Shown one piece after another: positions 1-11,095 of a stretch of 64,000 nt of DNA. The notes under the pieces were generated by a model, which saw only the letters and a program-made list of their open reading frames with translations, was not told the origin of the DNA and did no database searches. Source of the stretch: Bursaphelenchus xylophilus (lineage: Eukaryota; Nematoda; Chromadorea; Rhabditida; Aphelenchoididae); assembly GCA_904066235.2 (NCBI GenBank), contig CAJFCV020000001.1, positions 3,100,001 through 3,164,000 of the forward strand, written 5' to 3'. Positions within the stretch are counted from its first letter, which is position 1; each line of letters begins with the position of its first letter. Both the position numbers and the translations under genes were made by a program.

Positions 1-242
1 AATGTAATGACTTGTAAACGTTTGAAACGTATTTTTTTTGACGGTTAGAAAAGATTTTGAAATTTAAAATTTGAATTTCCCGCCAATTTTTGGCGTTGTG
101 TTTCATTCCGAAAAATCGTCGAAGAAAGGGCCAGAATGAAATTTTAGTACTAAATAGCGACGTCAGAGAGCCAAAAATACATCCCTTAATGTTTTTGAGG
201 GTAGTTCATATATAATTTATGTCATGCATCACCATTTTTTAG

Positions 243-1642
243 GTATTTCCCTCCTCCAATGGTGGAAACAATCCGTTTCCCTCGACCAACTCACCCTCAG
301 AGACGCGCGCAATCCCAAAGACACGTTTCTATACCGCCTCGGACAAAACAAAGCCTTTGGGATGTTCAAACACGTACTTTTGGTCGGCTCCCACCTCGAC
401 TTGTACGTCCCGTTGCACTCGGCGCTGGTGGAGAACTGCAAAGCGGCCGCGGTGGACTCGTCGGTCCAAGGAAACGCGTACAACGAGATGCTCGCCCATA
501 TCAATGAATCCATAATCGGATCGCCAAAACACACCACATTGATCAAGTATACGGTATCACATAGCCTGACCAATGTCTCCAGGGCCCAACAAATGACTGG
601 AAGACCGAGTAAGTTAGTTGGGTTGGATGATGAGGGAATTTTTTGGGGGATATAAGGTTGGATTTTGCAAAAATTTTTGGAAAAGTCGGTGTTTTTGGCC
701 TTTTTTTTGGAAAAGTTGAATTTTGCACTGTGCAATTTTTTTTTTTTTTTTTTTTTGAATTTGAAGCTTGCATTTAAAAGAAAAGTTGGAAAAAATTTTA
801 GAATAGGGTTTCGCAAGACAGATGAGAAAGTTTTAGCTCGCGCTTTACAGAAGCCACCAAGATTTTTAGTTCGGAAATTTTGAAAAAAAAGTTATCCATA
901 GGCTTTTGATGTCTAAAATAATGTCAAAGTAAAAAGATCTCAGAATTTCTTCAAAATTTTTATACTAGTCGCGGAAAAAAGTCCTGGGAATTTTCGGCGA
1001 CTCTGCACTGTGCATGAACCCGAAATGTGCATTTCCACAGTGCAATTTTGTTGATTTTGCCTTATTGTCGCGCGCGATTCCCGCGACAAATCAAGCTTTC
1101 GGAGCGCGACGGAATTTGGGGCCGCGAGAAATTCCCAGGACTCTTTTCCGCGACTAGTATAACCTCTAACTACGCCATGAAAATTTCAGTTGATTCTTTG
1201 CATCCGGAGTAGAGATATCGAACAATCTTTTTTTTCCGAGAGAGTATACAAAATGAGGAGTTGGCCAGACAAAAAAATCAAAAATCTGTTTTTTACGAGC
1301 TGAATTTGCGGAGTTATAGCCGATTTTTTTTGTCTGGCGAACTCCTCATTTTGTGTCCTCTCTCGGAAAAAAAGATTGTTCAATATCTCGGCTGTGGATG
1401 CAAAGAATGAACTGAAATTTTCAGCGATGGATCTATGGCGTATTTAGAGGTTCTATAAAAAATTTGAAGAGATTCTCAGATCTTTTTACTTTGACATTAT
1501 TTTAGACATCAAAAAAAATTTTTATTTTTTTTATAAATTTTGCTGGATAATTCTGCAACTTTCAGTGCACATTGCCGTCGTGGACGACGACACTTTTGTG
1601 GAGAAACTGATGATGGTCTCAGCTTCAAACTACTTCAAATAA
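243..1642 (+). CDS. FAM135 family protein, C-terminal part (5' end outside window)
   Basis: Last two exons of a FAM135-type protein: 243-608 and 1566-1642, with a 957-nt intron (GTAAGT donor, TTTCAG acceptor). Exon 243 follows a poly-T/AG acceptor, so the ATG at 224 is intronic. The translation has the family's C-terminal alpha/beta-hydrolase-like (DUF676) pattern: a TFLYRL stretch, then VLLVGS, LYVPLHSALVE, and a final HIAVVDDDTFVEKL block ending in NYFK. FAM135A/B proteins end in nearly the same way, so the C-terminus is complete and only the upstream exons are missing. The biochemical role of the family is poorly known; a lipase-like fold is family knowledge, not seen here. The intron is filled by nested palindromic elements. 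An AATAAA-like signal lies near 1803. Confidence 0.85.
905..1517. repeat. Nested palindromic elements inside the last FAM135 intron
   Basis: An outer inverted repeat has arms at about 907-960 and 1456-1515 (both carry the TCTAAAATAATGTCAAAGT motif or its complement). A second element, 963-1160, is inserted in the left arm: it starts CTAGTCGCGG, ends CCGCGACTAG and is flanked by TA. The rest of the outer element, 1161-1455, folds on itself around the mirrored phrase CTCCTCATTTTGTG. Non-coding. Confidence 0.75.
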
Positions 1643-3299
1643 ACTTGTTTGTACATTACTGATAAGCCTGGTACATCTCCCCCTACTTACTGGTCGCATC
1701 AGCTGTGTTATGACTAACATTCCCAAATGAAACATAATCGCATTTGACGCCAATTTGAATCAAGTTAACTATTAATATCAATAATAGTTGTGTAATTATC
1801 ACTAAAATAAATTATTATTAATTTTGGATTTGTTGAATTTTTTTTGCGGAGAGAAGGAAAAACAATGGATTTAGGGTAAAATACGGACATTACTAAGGGT
1901 AAGCTTTAAAATTTACAGTATATTTTACCATAAAAAGGCAGATATTGAGCTTTTTTTTATTTTTTTCATAATTTTCCTTTGTTTTTCTGACAAGATATTG
2001 ATATCTGAGGTAAAATACGCAATAAAAAGATTGAATGCCAATTTTGGACAAAAAGGCTCAGAGTCCTTGGTCTCCGTCGTCGCTTTCTAAGCTAGGATTG
2101 CACTTCCTATCAAATAAAGGATCATCACAGCCGAGCGGCGTCGAACCCCCGCCCGTTCGCTTCAAAAGCGAACCCGCGAACCACTCGACTATGCAGACGC
2201 ACTCGCAAACTGCGTTCTTTTTCTTTCGGATTTTTTTCGTTGAAAGAGGAGTGGTTTGAAGGACATTTTGGCTCATTTTTGGAGATAAAAAAGGAATTTT
2301 TTGTCGTAACTAGGATAAATATTACAAAAATGATTTTTTTTTTTCAAATTTTAGAGGTCATCTGCAAGTGTTTTGGAGAAAAAATTAGATTTTTTATGGG
2401 CAATTTTGATGATTTTTATCTGATTCCAAAAATGTTACTGGTCAATTTTTTGTAAAATTTGGCTAACATGCTCCAAATAGACCACAAATCAATCACTGAA
2501 AATTTTAGCTCTTAATTTGGTCAGACAGAACAGATATTCGGTGAAAAGTTTTCGAGAGAGTACACGAAATGAGGAGAGTCGGAAAGAAATTTTTTTATTG
2601 GCTTTATCCTCCTAAGAATCTTGATTTTTTGTAGCTCAGAATCTAAGTAATGTATTAGAAGGTTCTACTCTACATATTAGGAAATCTTCAGCAAAATCGA
2701 AATGTCCAATTTTGAAAAAAAAGATAAAAAAAATTTGTCTTAAAGTCGTCTTTTTTTTGTCCAAAAAAAAGTGGATTACTCAAGCTATCCCCCAATCCCC
2801 CATTTTTTTGTCATTACTCATCGATGATTCTTTTTGCACTATAAACTGCCATTTTTTTATTTTTCCAAATTTCCCATCCAATTTTTTGTTTTTCAATTTC
2901 AAAACCAGTCAACAGCCCTGTTATCTCGAACAAAAATTTAAAAAATCACCTTTTATCGCGGCTGAGTCACGTAGATTACAGTAAAAGATTCAATTTTTCA
3001 CAAATTGCAGCATAATTCGCTCGGGATTTGTCTCGCTTTCGAGAATTGAACAGGGATCCCAAGGGCTTCTCACGTTTTTCCCGGCGTATTTTTAGGCGTT
3101 TTTGATGGGAATGGAAGATCCCTTTTATTACACAAAGTGGTCGGGTCATTGGACGTGGAATGGCGGCGAGAATTGGTTGAGCAAACGCGCGGCTCATCGA
3201 GCTATTTTTGGTTCGGGGGAATGGCGGAATCTGAAGGGAATGGGGGTTTTGGAAAGTCGAAATTTTGAGGGGAAACTTATAAAGGAAGTAATGGCTTAT
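1643..3299. other. Intergenic, no convincing gene
   Basis: AT-rich spacer with long T and A runs. No ORF here has splice signals or a recognisable family pattern. It contains a tRNA-like stretch at 2127-2198 (separate entry). Confidence 0.6.
2127..2198 (-). pseudogene. tRNA-like sequence, probably a degenerate tRNA
   Basis: On the minus strand a 72-nt block has a D-arm-like GTCGAGTGGTT, a perfect 5-bp anticodon stem (TTCGC/GCGAA) around a 7-nt loop TTTTGAA (anticodon TTG by position), and a T-loop GTTCGA. The acceptor ends do not pair and the T-stem is imperfect, so I read it as a tRNA relic rather than a working gene. Confidence 0.3.
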
Positions 3300-3738
3300 A
3301 CTCCAAGCGCGACACTCAGATTTTAATAAAACTTGGCTCAAATTTAAAACAACTCTTTCTAAGATATATCCGAGATTTTTAGCTCACACTTTGCAGAAAC
3401 GACCGAGATTTTTAGGTCGAAATTTGGCGAAAATGTGACAATTTTTTTGCAGATTTTGGCATGAAAACTTTCATGCTTATTTCTACCGTAGAGAGTAATG
3501 ATTCCACAGAAAATCAATTTTTTCCACGCGAAACTGGCAAAGATATAGCCAAAAAGTGTTTTTCTCTTTGACCACTCTCCGCCTTTTGGGCACTCTCTCG
3601 TCCACAGAGACAGTTGAATATCTCGGCTGTCACTGTAAAACACGGGCTAAAACTTTCAGGAATTTATATGTAGTCTATGCCCGAAGTGTGTGAAAAATTT
3701 AAAGAAAATCTGAGCGTCGCACATGTGCTACTTCCCCT
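3300..3738. repeat. Fold-back element, family D
   Basis: Begins CCAAGCGCGACACTCAGATT and ends with the complement (AATCTGAGCGTCGCAC). The interior has the phrases shared by all family D copies: CGACCGAGATTTTTAG, TTTCTACCGTA, GACCACTCTCCGCC and TATCTCGGCTG. No coding capacity. Related copies lie near 6.8, 27.1, 28.2, 30.7/35.3, 47.1, 48.3, 49.6, 56.3 and 61.0 kb. Confidence 0.75.
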
Positions 3739-3924
3739 TGAAGAAGCTAGCCGAAATGATGATTTTTGGTAAGAAATGTTGGCGAAAGATGACTTCATTG
3801 TAAAATACGGACTCTATGCTCGTAATATGTAGAGCGGAATCTACTTTTTTCCATTTAAGGAATATCCAAACTTTTAAAATCGGTCTGTCGGGAAAATAAT
3901 GCACCTTGTCGCATCCCATATACA

Positions 3925-4166
3925 TAACTCAAAGTTTAGTGAGTAATGACCCACAATTGCCAGCAATTTTTCGGGAGTGTGTCATATACTATTGTAGTAT
4001 GATGTTTCTAGCATTCGAGTTGCTAATTTGACGGATTTTTCAATGTGACGTCAAACTGGCGTCATTTTCGTCATTTTGATCATGCTGAAAATTCCAATAT
4101 ACGAGGAATTCAAAAGCGAATTTCACATAGGCTATGATGATTACAGTTAACGTTAGGCTCAACTGT
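3925..4166. repeat. Repeat unit joined to a MITE, copy 1
   Basis: About 240 bp beginning near AACTCAAAGTTTAGTGAG and ending in GGCTATGATGATTACAGT plus a short tail. A related copy lies at 6070-6300. Both copies run directly into a family 1 MITE (4167 and 6301), so the two form one duplicated unit of about 385 bp. Confidence 0.65.
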
Positions 4167-4309
4167 CAGTCTGTCGGGAAAATAATGAGCAATCAATTCG
4201 AAAGTCGCATTGCCACCGAGAAAATGACTTTTATCGCGGCAAAATCAAATTACTTTTTACTTCAGCGATGTGATTAGCGACATTTCTTCATTATTTTCCC
4301 GACGGGCTG
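4167..4309. mobile_element. MITE family 1
   Basis: Palindromic element with ends CAGTCTGTCGGGAAAATAAT and its complement, here slightly decayed at the right end (GACGGGCTG). The interior has the usual CACTTCAGCGA-like arm. No ORF. Confidence 0.8.
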
Positions 4310-5360
4310 AACAAGATTTTTTTTAGAAATTTTTGATTTTTTTGCCCAATTTTCCCAAAATCTTCCATCATTCAAATGATTTTCATATGCCGAAGCCATC
4401 AAAAATACGTCATCGACTTTGGAAACAAGCGTCCTTTCTCAGTTGCTCTAAATAACCGAAGGAAAAGCCCTTGAACTCGATTCCCACCCCCCTGATTTCG
4501 AGGCAGATGGGCGAGAAAGAGGAGGGGAGAAGGAGTGAATGAATGAGGGTATCCCGTTCCGTCAAAAGATGGAGGGCCGGCGGAACACTTCCCTCTTTCG
4601 TTGCCGATGGAATTCTGAGCCTTTGAGCGGGTGAATTCATCGATTTTCAGGGGCTTTCTTACAGTTTGTTGGGGGAAAATAGGGGAAAATGGTGATTTTA
4701 GGGTATTTGGAAGACGTCCAAGTGTTAAGTTCGGATTTTCTTCTAATTTTACACACATTTCGGGCATAGGCCACATATCACTTCCTGAAATTTTTAGCTT
4801 GTGGTTTACAGGCGCAGCCGAGATCTTCGACGATCTTTGCTGCCGAGAGAGTACGCGAAATGCGGAGAGCGCTCAGAGACTAACGATCGTAAGCACTTTT
4901 TGGCCATATCTTTGCTCCGCGGAAAGAGAGTATTTTTTTGGAAAAATTTTTCTCTACGGTAGAAATATTAGGTATGTAACTTTTCAGTCTCTCGTGTGTA
5001 AAGATTGTTGAATATCCCGGCTCTGCCTGGAAGGCGTCAGCTAAAATTTTATAGGCCTTTTATTAAAATATTTGGCGCAAAAAGAATATATCGAAAAAAT
5101 CCAAAACATTTTTTCTTTTTTCAAAACGTAGCAGTGCAAATTTTTTTCTCCTTTTTGTAGGTTCTTGCACGGTGCAATAAGTTTTCTTGTTTTTTAGCCT
5201 TGAGTTTTCACCTTGACCATTTTTCGAAACGTTGAAGTTCAAAAATCTTTGAAAGCCTCACGTTTTCTGTTAGATTGCAAAAAAGTTTTTTAGCGACTTG
5301 TTTTAGCAAAAAAAAAATATTTCAAGATGCAAAAGATGACCAAAATGAATTTTTGTGTAC
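4310..5360. other. Intergenic, repeat fragments only
   Basis: Contains a fragment of fold-back family D at about 4730-5060 (CGAGAGAGTACGCGAAATGCGG phrase, split here) and a purine-rich stretch near 4500-4590. No gene supported. Confidence 0.55.
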
Positions 5361-5549
5361 TTTCATGAAATGCATGGACATTTGTTGTGGCCCGCACCGT
5401 CCACAAAAGCTCCCATTTTGCACCAATGCCGCTTTTTTGACTGCAAAGAATTTGCACAGTGCAAACGGCTTTTCGAAATTTGCACTGCGCGAAAAGAGAA
5501 AAATGCACTGTGCGTTGGCGAAAAAATGTCCGTGCACTATATGAAAATT
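5361..5549. mobile_element. MITE family C (GTGCATGGACA ends)
   Basis: Starts TTTCATGAAATGCATGGACA and ends GTGCACTATATGAAAA. The interior is full of GCACTGTGC-like palindromes (TTTGCACAGTGCAAA, CACTGTGCGTTGGCG). It is followed after about 5 bp by a family 1 MITE. Confidence 0.75.
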
Positions 5550-5553
5550 CTAT

Positions 5554-5626
5554 CAGTCTGTCGGGAAAATAATGAACACTTTGTCACATCAACGCGACAT
5601 TGCGCTCATTATTTTCCCGACAGACT
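5554..5626. mobile_element. MITE family 1, short copy
   Basis: A 73-bp internally deleted copy with intact CAGTCTGTCGGG and CCCGACAGACT ends, flanked by AT/TA-rich sequence. Confidence 0.85.
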
Positions 5627-5629
5627 AAT

Positions 5630-6069
5630 ACATAACAAAAAAATTTTATATGTATTTTTATTTTTTTATTAAGGCCCTCCGCGAGATTCTTCTCACAGAG
5701 GCTTCTCTGTAATTCAAAAAATCTTTTTTTGAGCAGAAACTTCCTCAAAACAATTCTTCGACATTCCTCAGCCCTCCGCAACGTGACATTGTGGAACGAG
5801 GCAGTCCATTTGCAAGCCGAAAACAGAGTTTTATTTCCTTTTCCAATTACTTTTTCCCCCCATTTTTTATTAATTCGTCACACCCCAACGCCGCGTCGGA
5901 TTCGGGCGCGCAAAGAGGGCGAGATGAAAGATCACCTAAGGGCAGGAAGAGGGGGGGGGGAGGGTTTCATCCACGCGCAACTTCTGCAAAATTGACCCAG
6001 GGAGAGTTTGGGAGAGTTTCCTCGAAGCGACGGGAAAATCAAGAGGTTTTGAGGAAAGCGTTGAGGAGA
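5630..6069. other. Intergenic, nothing recognised
   Basis: AT-rich, then a more GC-rich stretch at 5880-6060 with a G run at 5950-5960. No coding pattern found. Confidence 0.5.
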
Positions 6070-6300
6070 GGTATATAACTCAAGTTTTGCTGAGTAATGA
6101 CTTTGGAATTTCTGAGGTGTATGACATATACTAATATTTCTAGAACTGGCGTTGTAAATTTGACGGGTGTTTTTTAATAAGAAGCCATATTAAAGTCATT
6201 TTTGTCATTTTGACCATACTGAAATCTTTGATAAACGACGCTTTCAAATGTGAATTAAATGTAGGCTATGATGATTACAGTAAATGTTAGTCTCAAATAT
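6070..6300. repeat. Repeat unit joined to a MITE, copy 2
   Basis: Related to 3925-4166 over its whole length (shared phrases include GAGTAATGAC and GGCTATGATGATTACAGT), and like it directly abuts a family 1 MITE. Confidence 0.65.
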
Positions 6301-6451
6301 CAGTCTGTCGGAAAAATAATAAGCACTCGGTCGCATCGAAAATCGCATCACCGCCCAGAAACTAAATTGTGTCGCAGAAAAATCAAATTGCTTTTCACTT
6401 CAGCGACCGATTGGCGCAGCGACAGAGTGTTTACTATTTTCCCGACATGCT
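6301..6451. mobile_element. MITE family 1
   Basis: Ends CAGTCTGTCGGAAAAATAAT and ATTTTCCCGACATGCTA. The interior carries AAATCGCATCACCGCC and CACTTCAGCGACCGATTGG. No ORF. Confidence 0.85.
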
Positions 6452-6464
6452 AATAACATGAGTA

Positions 6465-6750
6465 CTTTCATAGAGTGCATGGAGACTAGTTCTCTTTCGG
6501 TCACTGAATTTTGAACTTTTTCCCACGCTTGCCGCCAATGCCCAGTGCATTTTCCTCTCTTTACACAGTGCAAATCACAAAGCCGCCGTTCGCACTGTGC
6601 AAATTCTACAACAAAGCCGCAGCAACGCAATTGAAAAAAGCTTGCGTCGCAACGATATTTCCGATTCATTGTGTAAAAGCCAAATACAGGGTGGTGAAAT
6701 GCACGGTGCAAAATGGGGGTTTTTTGTGCTCAGTGCATCAGAGCATCATA
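6465..6750. mobile_element. MITE family C
   Basis: Left end CTTTCATAGAGTGCATGGAG; interior repeats CACAGTGCAAAT, CGCACTGTGCAAAT and GCACGGTGCAAAA. The right end is decayed and runs into family D sequence. Confidence 0.6.
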
Positions 6751-7030
6751 GACGAAAACACTTTTGGCCATATTTTTGCCAGTTTCGTGCAGAGAAAATT
6801 GATTTTTGGTAGACAAATTTCCATCTGCGGTAGAAATAGTCGTTAAAGTTATCATGCCAAAATTCAGAAAAAAGTGTCGCACTTTTTCCAACTTTCGGTC
6901 TAAAAATCTCGGTCGTTTCTGCAAAACACTGCCTAAGAATCTAACAAGTCGTCGAAACAAATATTCTAAATTTTTATCAAGTTTCATCAAACTTTGAGCG
7001 TCTCACTTGGGGCTCTTACCTTGTGAGCAC
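6751..7030. repeat. Partial fold-back element, family D
   Basis: Holds the TTTTTGCCAGTTTCGTGCAG, TCTGCGGTAGAAATA and TTTGAGCGTCTCACTTGG phrases of family D. The left end is missing. Confidence 0.55.
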
Positions 7031-7266
7031 CTCAAGCTTTCCCTCAATCACCCTTGATTTGTAGTCATTACGGTCTTTCCCGACCTGAACCGTTCCGTTC
7101 TTTGTCTAGACCAATTTTTACAAAGAACCATCACTGGTTTAAACATGTTGACAAACAGTTTTTTGCCTTTTTGTCGAATTTACTTCTTCTCCGAGTGCCT
7201 ACGCGTTTGACCATCCTTGAAATGGGGTGTAATCGGGCTGACAAGCGATGAGAAATGTGCTTTTCC

Positions 7267-7827
7267 ACTTTCCAACTGATCGCACCGTGCAAATCGCGTG
7301 GTTTTCAGTTGGGACTACAGCAAATTTTTTCGGGCATTTTTGAGATATAAAAAGTCAGGGTGCAAGCGATAGCCCAAAAAACCATTTGCACGGTGCAAAA
7401 GGCAAGGAATTGCACAGTGCAAAGCGAACTTTTGTTTTCGCACAGTGCATGTCGCCGAAATCACTCCAGCGACTTTAGATACGTGTTTCGTCTTTACCGC
7501 TCTCCTTATTTTGCGTGCTCTCTCCGATAAAAAACACTGGTCCGTTTGCAAAGTCGCTGAAGCAATTTCGGCGACATGCACTGTGCAAAAACAAAGGTTC
7601 TCACTTTGCACTGTGCGATTTCTTCCTTTTTGCACCGTGCAATAGGCTTTTTTGGGCTGTCGCTCATGCCCTGACCACTGTGCAGAAAAATTTAGGGTGC
7701 GAGAAAAAGGCCAAAAGGTCGACTGCACGGTGCAAAAAGCAACAAATTGCACAGTGCAAATTGAACCTTTGTTTTCGCACAGCGCATGTCGCAGAAACCA
7801 CTCCAGCCACAACCGACAGGACTATCA
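7267..7827. mobile_element. Nested MITE family B copies
   Basis: Several interleaved arms with GCACTGTGC and GCACCGTGC, plus CATGTCGCCGAAATCACTCC and the mirrored TGAAGCAATTTCGGCGACAT. The pattern fits one copy inserted in another. Reading frames here only follow the palindromes and are not genes. Confidence 0.6.
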
Positions 7828-7970
7828 ATTGTCGGGAAAATAATGAGCAATCTGTCGCTGTGCCAATCGTGCCGCAGAACTCATTTCATTTTGACGCGAT
7901 ACAATTGATTTTCTCGGCGGCGCTGAGATTTTCAAGGCAACGGAGCTCTCATTATTTTTCTGACAGACTG
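7828..7970. mobile_element. MITE family 1
   Basis: The left end has lost the outer CAGTCT but keeps TGTCGGGAAAATAATGAGC. The right end is ATTTTTCTGACAGACTG followed by ATA. Confidence 0.75.
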
Positions 7971-8605
7971 ATAGCTCAACTTCTCATCTCCGCCTACTGT
8001 ACCACCTACGAACTGCAATCTTTCCGCAGCCTCAAAAGTTATTTGTCGCGGAGCCGCGCTTCCCAGCCCCAAGGTTAGATTGGTGACCAGCTGATTACTC
8101 ACAAAAAACGACGAAACGCAGCGTCGCCTTGACACCGAAAGCCCTACTCTTTATCTGATCGCTGCACTGTAACCCCAACATTTTTTGTGCAAAATGATCG
8201 TATTTACTTGTTGTTTTGGGGGTAGATCGGGAAAAATAAATTATCAGCACCAGCGCCGATGCACGCTGTAATTTTACAGCAACAACAGATTCACAATCGA
8301 GTGTTGCTGGGGGCAGACTACAAAATAAAATCATATGGTCAAGGGAGAGGTGTAAAAGAGGCCGGGAAAGATACTGGGAGGGGCCGAAAAGTTTTCGACT
8401 GTTTCGCATAGTGCGGTCGGCGATGCGAAGCGGTTGTGCGCGACAAACATCAGCATAGTGTGAATGAAAAGTTCGGTGTACTAGCAGAGTTTATCACCCA
8501 TTTTTGAGATATTTTACATGTATGTATTAGTGCGATGATAAATTTGATACAGCTTACAAATTTTAGTTTTTTGGGCAATTTTTGGGCTTTTCTATGTTTT
8601 CTAGC
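7971..8605. other. Intergenic, nothing recognised
   Basis: Mixed sequence with no consistent reading frame, splice signals or known motif. Near 8500 a short phrase (TTTATCACCCATTTTTGAGA) resembles the start of the repeat at 36636 and 59505. Confidence 0.5.
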
Positions 8606-8793
8606 CCTTCCGAAAAGTCGCTGGACTGAAATCGGCAATATGCGATGTGCGAAAACAAAACTTTTCTTTGTACCGTGCAATTTTTTGCTTTTTGCACCGT
8701 GCAATATGCTTTTTTGGGCTGTCGCTGACATCCTGACCTTTTCTGCACTGTGCAAACCCCAAAAATCATTCCAGCGACTTTCCGGATGGACTA
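8606..8793. mobile_element. MITE family B (CCGGAAAGTCGCTGG ends)
   Basis: Ends AAAAGTCGCTGGACTGAAAT and CATTCCAGCGACTTTCCGGA. Inside are CTTTGTACCGTGCAA, GCACCGTGCAATATGC and GCACTGTGCAAAC. Confidence 0.75.
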
Positions 8794-9186
8794 GTATGTT
8801 ATAATAGTTCATTTTTTAATGAAAAATGGTAGGTCACGCTTTGCAGCCGCAGCAGAAATATTCAACGATGCTTACCGCCGAGAATGGGCCGGTCTCGAAG
8901 AATGGGAAGAGAAAAAAGATCATCCTTCGCCGTATGTTTGCCACTAAAAATGCGTTAATTTTTTTGGCACCGTTATCCGGTAGAACGTTTCCTGGATTTT
9001 TCCACAATGTAAATTCCATACAACAATCCTATGTACAGCAAAAGACCTGTCTATAACGAGCAATCTTACAATCCAAGGAGACGGGACAACTTTCAGCCAA
9101 GAAAACCTCCATACAACAAATCCCTTCTGTAACAAACAATTTTTTTGATCCTGGTTCGTTGAACAGAGCTCTAACCGTTACTAGTT

Positions 9187-9357
9187 AGTTCGCAAAGTGT
9201 CGCTGGAGTGATTTTTGGGGCATGCACTGTGCGAAAACAAAAGTTCGCTTTGCACCGTGCAATTTCTTGCCTTTTGCATCGTGCAATATGCTTTTTTGCT
9301 CTGCCCCTCGCAGGATGACTTTTGCACAGTGCAAACTCCAAAAATCGCTTTAGCATC
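9187..9357. mobile_element. MITE family B
   Basis: GTGTCGCTGGAGTGATTTTT at the left, GCACTGTGCGAAAAC, GCACCGTGCAATTTC and CACAGTGCAAAC inside. The right end (AAAATCGCTTTAGCATC) is decayed. Confidence 0.7.
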
Positions 9358-9801
9358 TGTCATTTCGTATTTTACCACTGCTTTAGCCATTACTTTCTCA
9401 TTTTCCTTACTTTCCCCCCCCTTTTTGAATACCCATCTAAGCCCGTCTTGGGTTCGAAAAACGTCTGTCGCCAAGGTCAATCTCGGCTGCATCGGTCGCT
9501 TTTCCCTTCCCATTTCTCCCCCCATCGAACTATCGGCGAAAAAGCGGCCCCGCTTGCGCGTGGAGTCCCGCCCGATTCTCTCTTTTTTCTCACGTCGAAA
9601 ACGAATTCGGTCAGTTATTTTTCCGCCGCCCCGAAGCCGTGTTATGTTTTTGTTCGTGCGGGGATTTCATCATCGATTGCTGGGGCGAAGCGGGGAGAGA
9701 TTGGGGATATCGCTTTTTCTGCTTTTTCGAAGCGCTTGGAGAGATGGGAATCTGGCTTTTTTGGTGTTTACTTTCGGTTCGTGGAGAGTGGTGAACAAAA
9801 T
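9358..9801. other. GC-richer intergenic stretch, partly repeated at 61.9 kb
   Basis: Contains open frames but no start context, splice pattern or family match. The part at about 9700-9795 is similar, in reverse complement, to 61895-62015 (GAACCGAAAG and CGATATCCCC phrases), so it is at least in part a repeat. Confidence 0.5.
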
Positions 9802-9938
9802 CAGGCTGTTGGGAAAGTAATGAGCACTCTGTCGCGTCGAAAATATCACATGGCCGCCGAGAAAATGAGTTGTGTCGCGGTAAAATCAAATTGCGATCGG
9901 CACACCGACAGAGTGCTCATTATTTTCCCGACAGACTG
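9802..9938. mobile_element. MITE family 1
   Basis: Left end CAGGCTGTTGGGAAAGTAAT, right end ATTATTTTCCCGACAGACTG followed by ATA. Interior GCATCGAAAAT-type arms. Confidence 0.8.
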
Positions 9939-10515
9939 ATAATGCGGAAAAAGGTCGATGAAGAAGATGCCTTCGGTCGATGGCTCATATTTTTATCAAA
10001 AATGACACAAACCGAGATTAAACTTTCTCAAGGCATATGCCAGATTTTCAGTATGCACCTTGCATAAAAAATCTAGATTTTCAAGTCAAAAGATGTCTGA
10101 AATTTAAATTTTTTTCGAGATTTAGAGGCTACAACAGTGACACCATCCGAACTGTTAAGAACAGGCTTCTTACAAAAAGCTGCTTCTTTCCACTCAGAAT
10201 TCTTCCGGATCTATCCGGAAAACAATTTCTCGACCGTCTTTCCTTGCTTTCTCACATTTTGCTTCCAACAATCCCTCAATGCGAAGCTGCCCTTGCAAAG
10301 CGATAGATAAGATTTTTAGGGATTGAAATGCGGCCTATGTAGATAAATCGTGTAAAATTAGACGAGGAACTGAAGGCCATAGCTTTCATAAAACACAAAA
10401 TGACTTGCTGAAGATGCCTTTAGCCATCTTCCTTCACTTTATAAAGCCTCTCTTCGGCAAAGAAGTTGATTACTGCTTGCGAGGCCTCGATCAAGCCATA
10501 CAAGTCATGATGTAT
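9939..10515. other. Intergenic, nothing recognised
   Basis: No repeat family or coding pattern could be assigned. Confidence 0.45.
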
Positions 10516-10662
10516 CAGTCTGTCGGAAAAATAATGAGCACTCTGCCGCTGCGCCGATAGTGTCGCTAAGGTGGAAAGGCAATTTCATTTTTCCGCGACA
10601 CAATTCATTTTCTCGGCACCGATGCGATTTTCGATGCTGCTCATTATTTCCCCGACAGCCTG
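10516..10662. mobile_element. MITE family 1
   Basis: Ends CAGTCTGTCGGAAAAATAAT and ATTTCCCCGACAGCCTG. It is followed after about 10 bp by TTTTCATGAAGTGCATGGAC, the end of a family C element that is otherwise short. Confidence 0.85.
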
Positions 10663-10849
10663 AAATTAGAATTTTCATGAAGTGCATGGACAATTGTTAT
10701 ACTTTTTCGCTGTCCGGACCGTACACAAACAGCGTATTTGAGTTGTGTATGATTTCAAAAAGCCGAGAAGAAAACTTGCTCTCCATTTTCTATCTCTCCA
10801 GTAGCAAAGAGTCACCGTTCTAAACTATGCCTAATTAAACCTATTTTGG

Positions 10850-11095
10850 TTTGCATAAGCACAGTGGAACACGACAACGAACTCCAATAAAGCGAGACCT
10901 GTCTATAACCAACTTTATAACAAACTCCCATAGAGCGAAACCTCTCCATAACCGACAATTTCAGAGGTCCTAGAAGAGATTTTTTTGGCCTCCTAGAAGC
11001 CATTTTTTGGCCTCAACGGCCCTCCACAGAACGTAGCCCTTACATAACAAATTTATTTTTTGGGATCTTGTGATTATTTATACCAAAGGTTGACT
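10850..11095. repeat. Repeat family F (TATAAC-rich, CAGT...ACTG ends)
   Basis: Starts near CACAGTGGAACACGACAACG, has repeated modules of the type GCGAAACCTCTCCATAACC, and ends near AGGTTGACTGTA. Similar pieces: 27805-27940, 52130-52265, 58732-59025 and 59815-59880. End sequences resemble pogo/Tigger-like TIRs (inference). Confidence 0.5.

Noticed and set aside
224..655. ATG at 224 as start of a 143-aa protein
   Set aside because: The first seven codons lie before a TTTTTTAG acceptor and the last sixteen after a GTAAGT donor; the real exon is 243-608 of a FAM135 gene.
7315..7812. 165-aa and overlapping 187-aa frames rich in CTVQ-type repeats
   Set aside because: Both strands are open because of the palindromic family B MITE; repeats follow GCACTGTGC words.
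7267..7830. CRISPR-like array of short repeats
   Set aside because: Repeats are irregularly spaced, in both orientations, inside TIR elements, and the DNA is eukaryotic.
9322..9939. 205-aa frame as a gene
   Set aside because: It starts in a family B MITE, ends in a family 1 MITE, and part of it is repeated at 61.9 kb.
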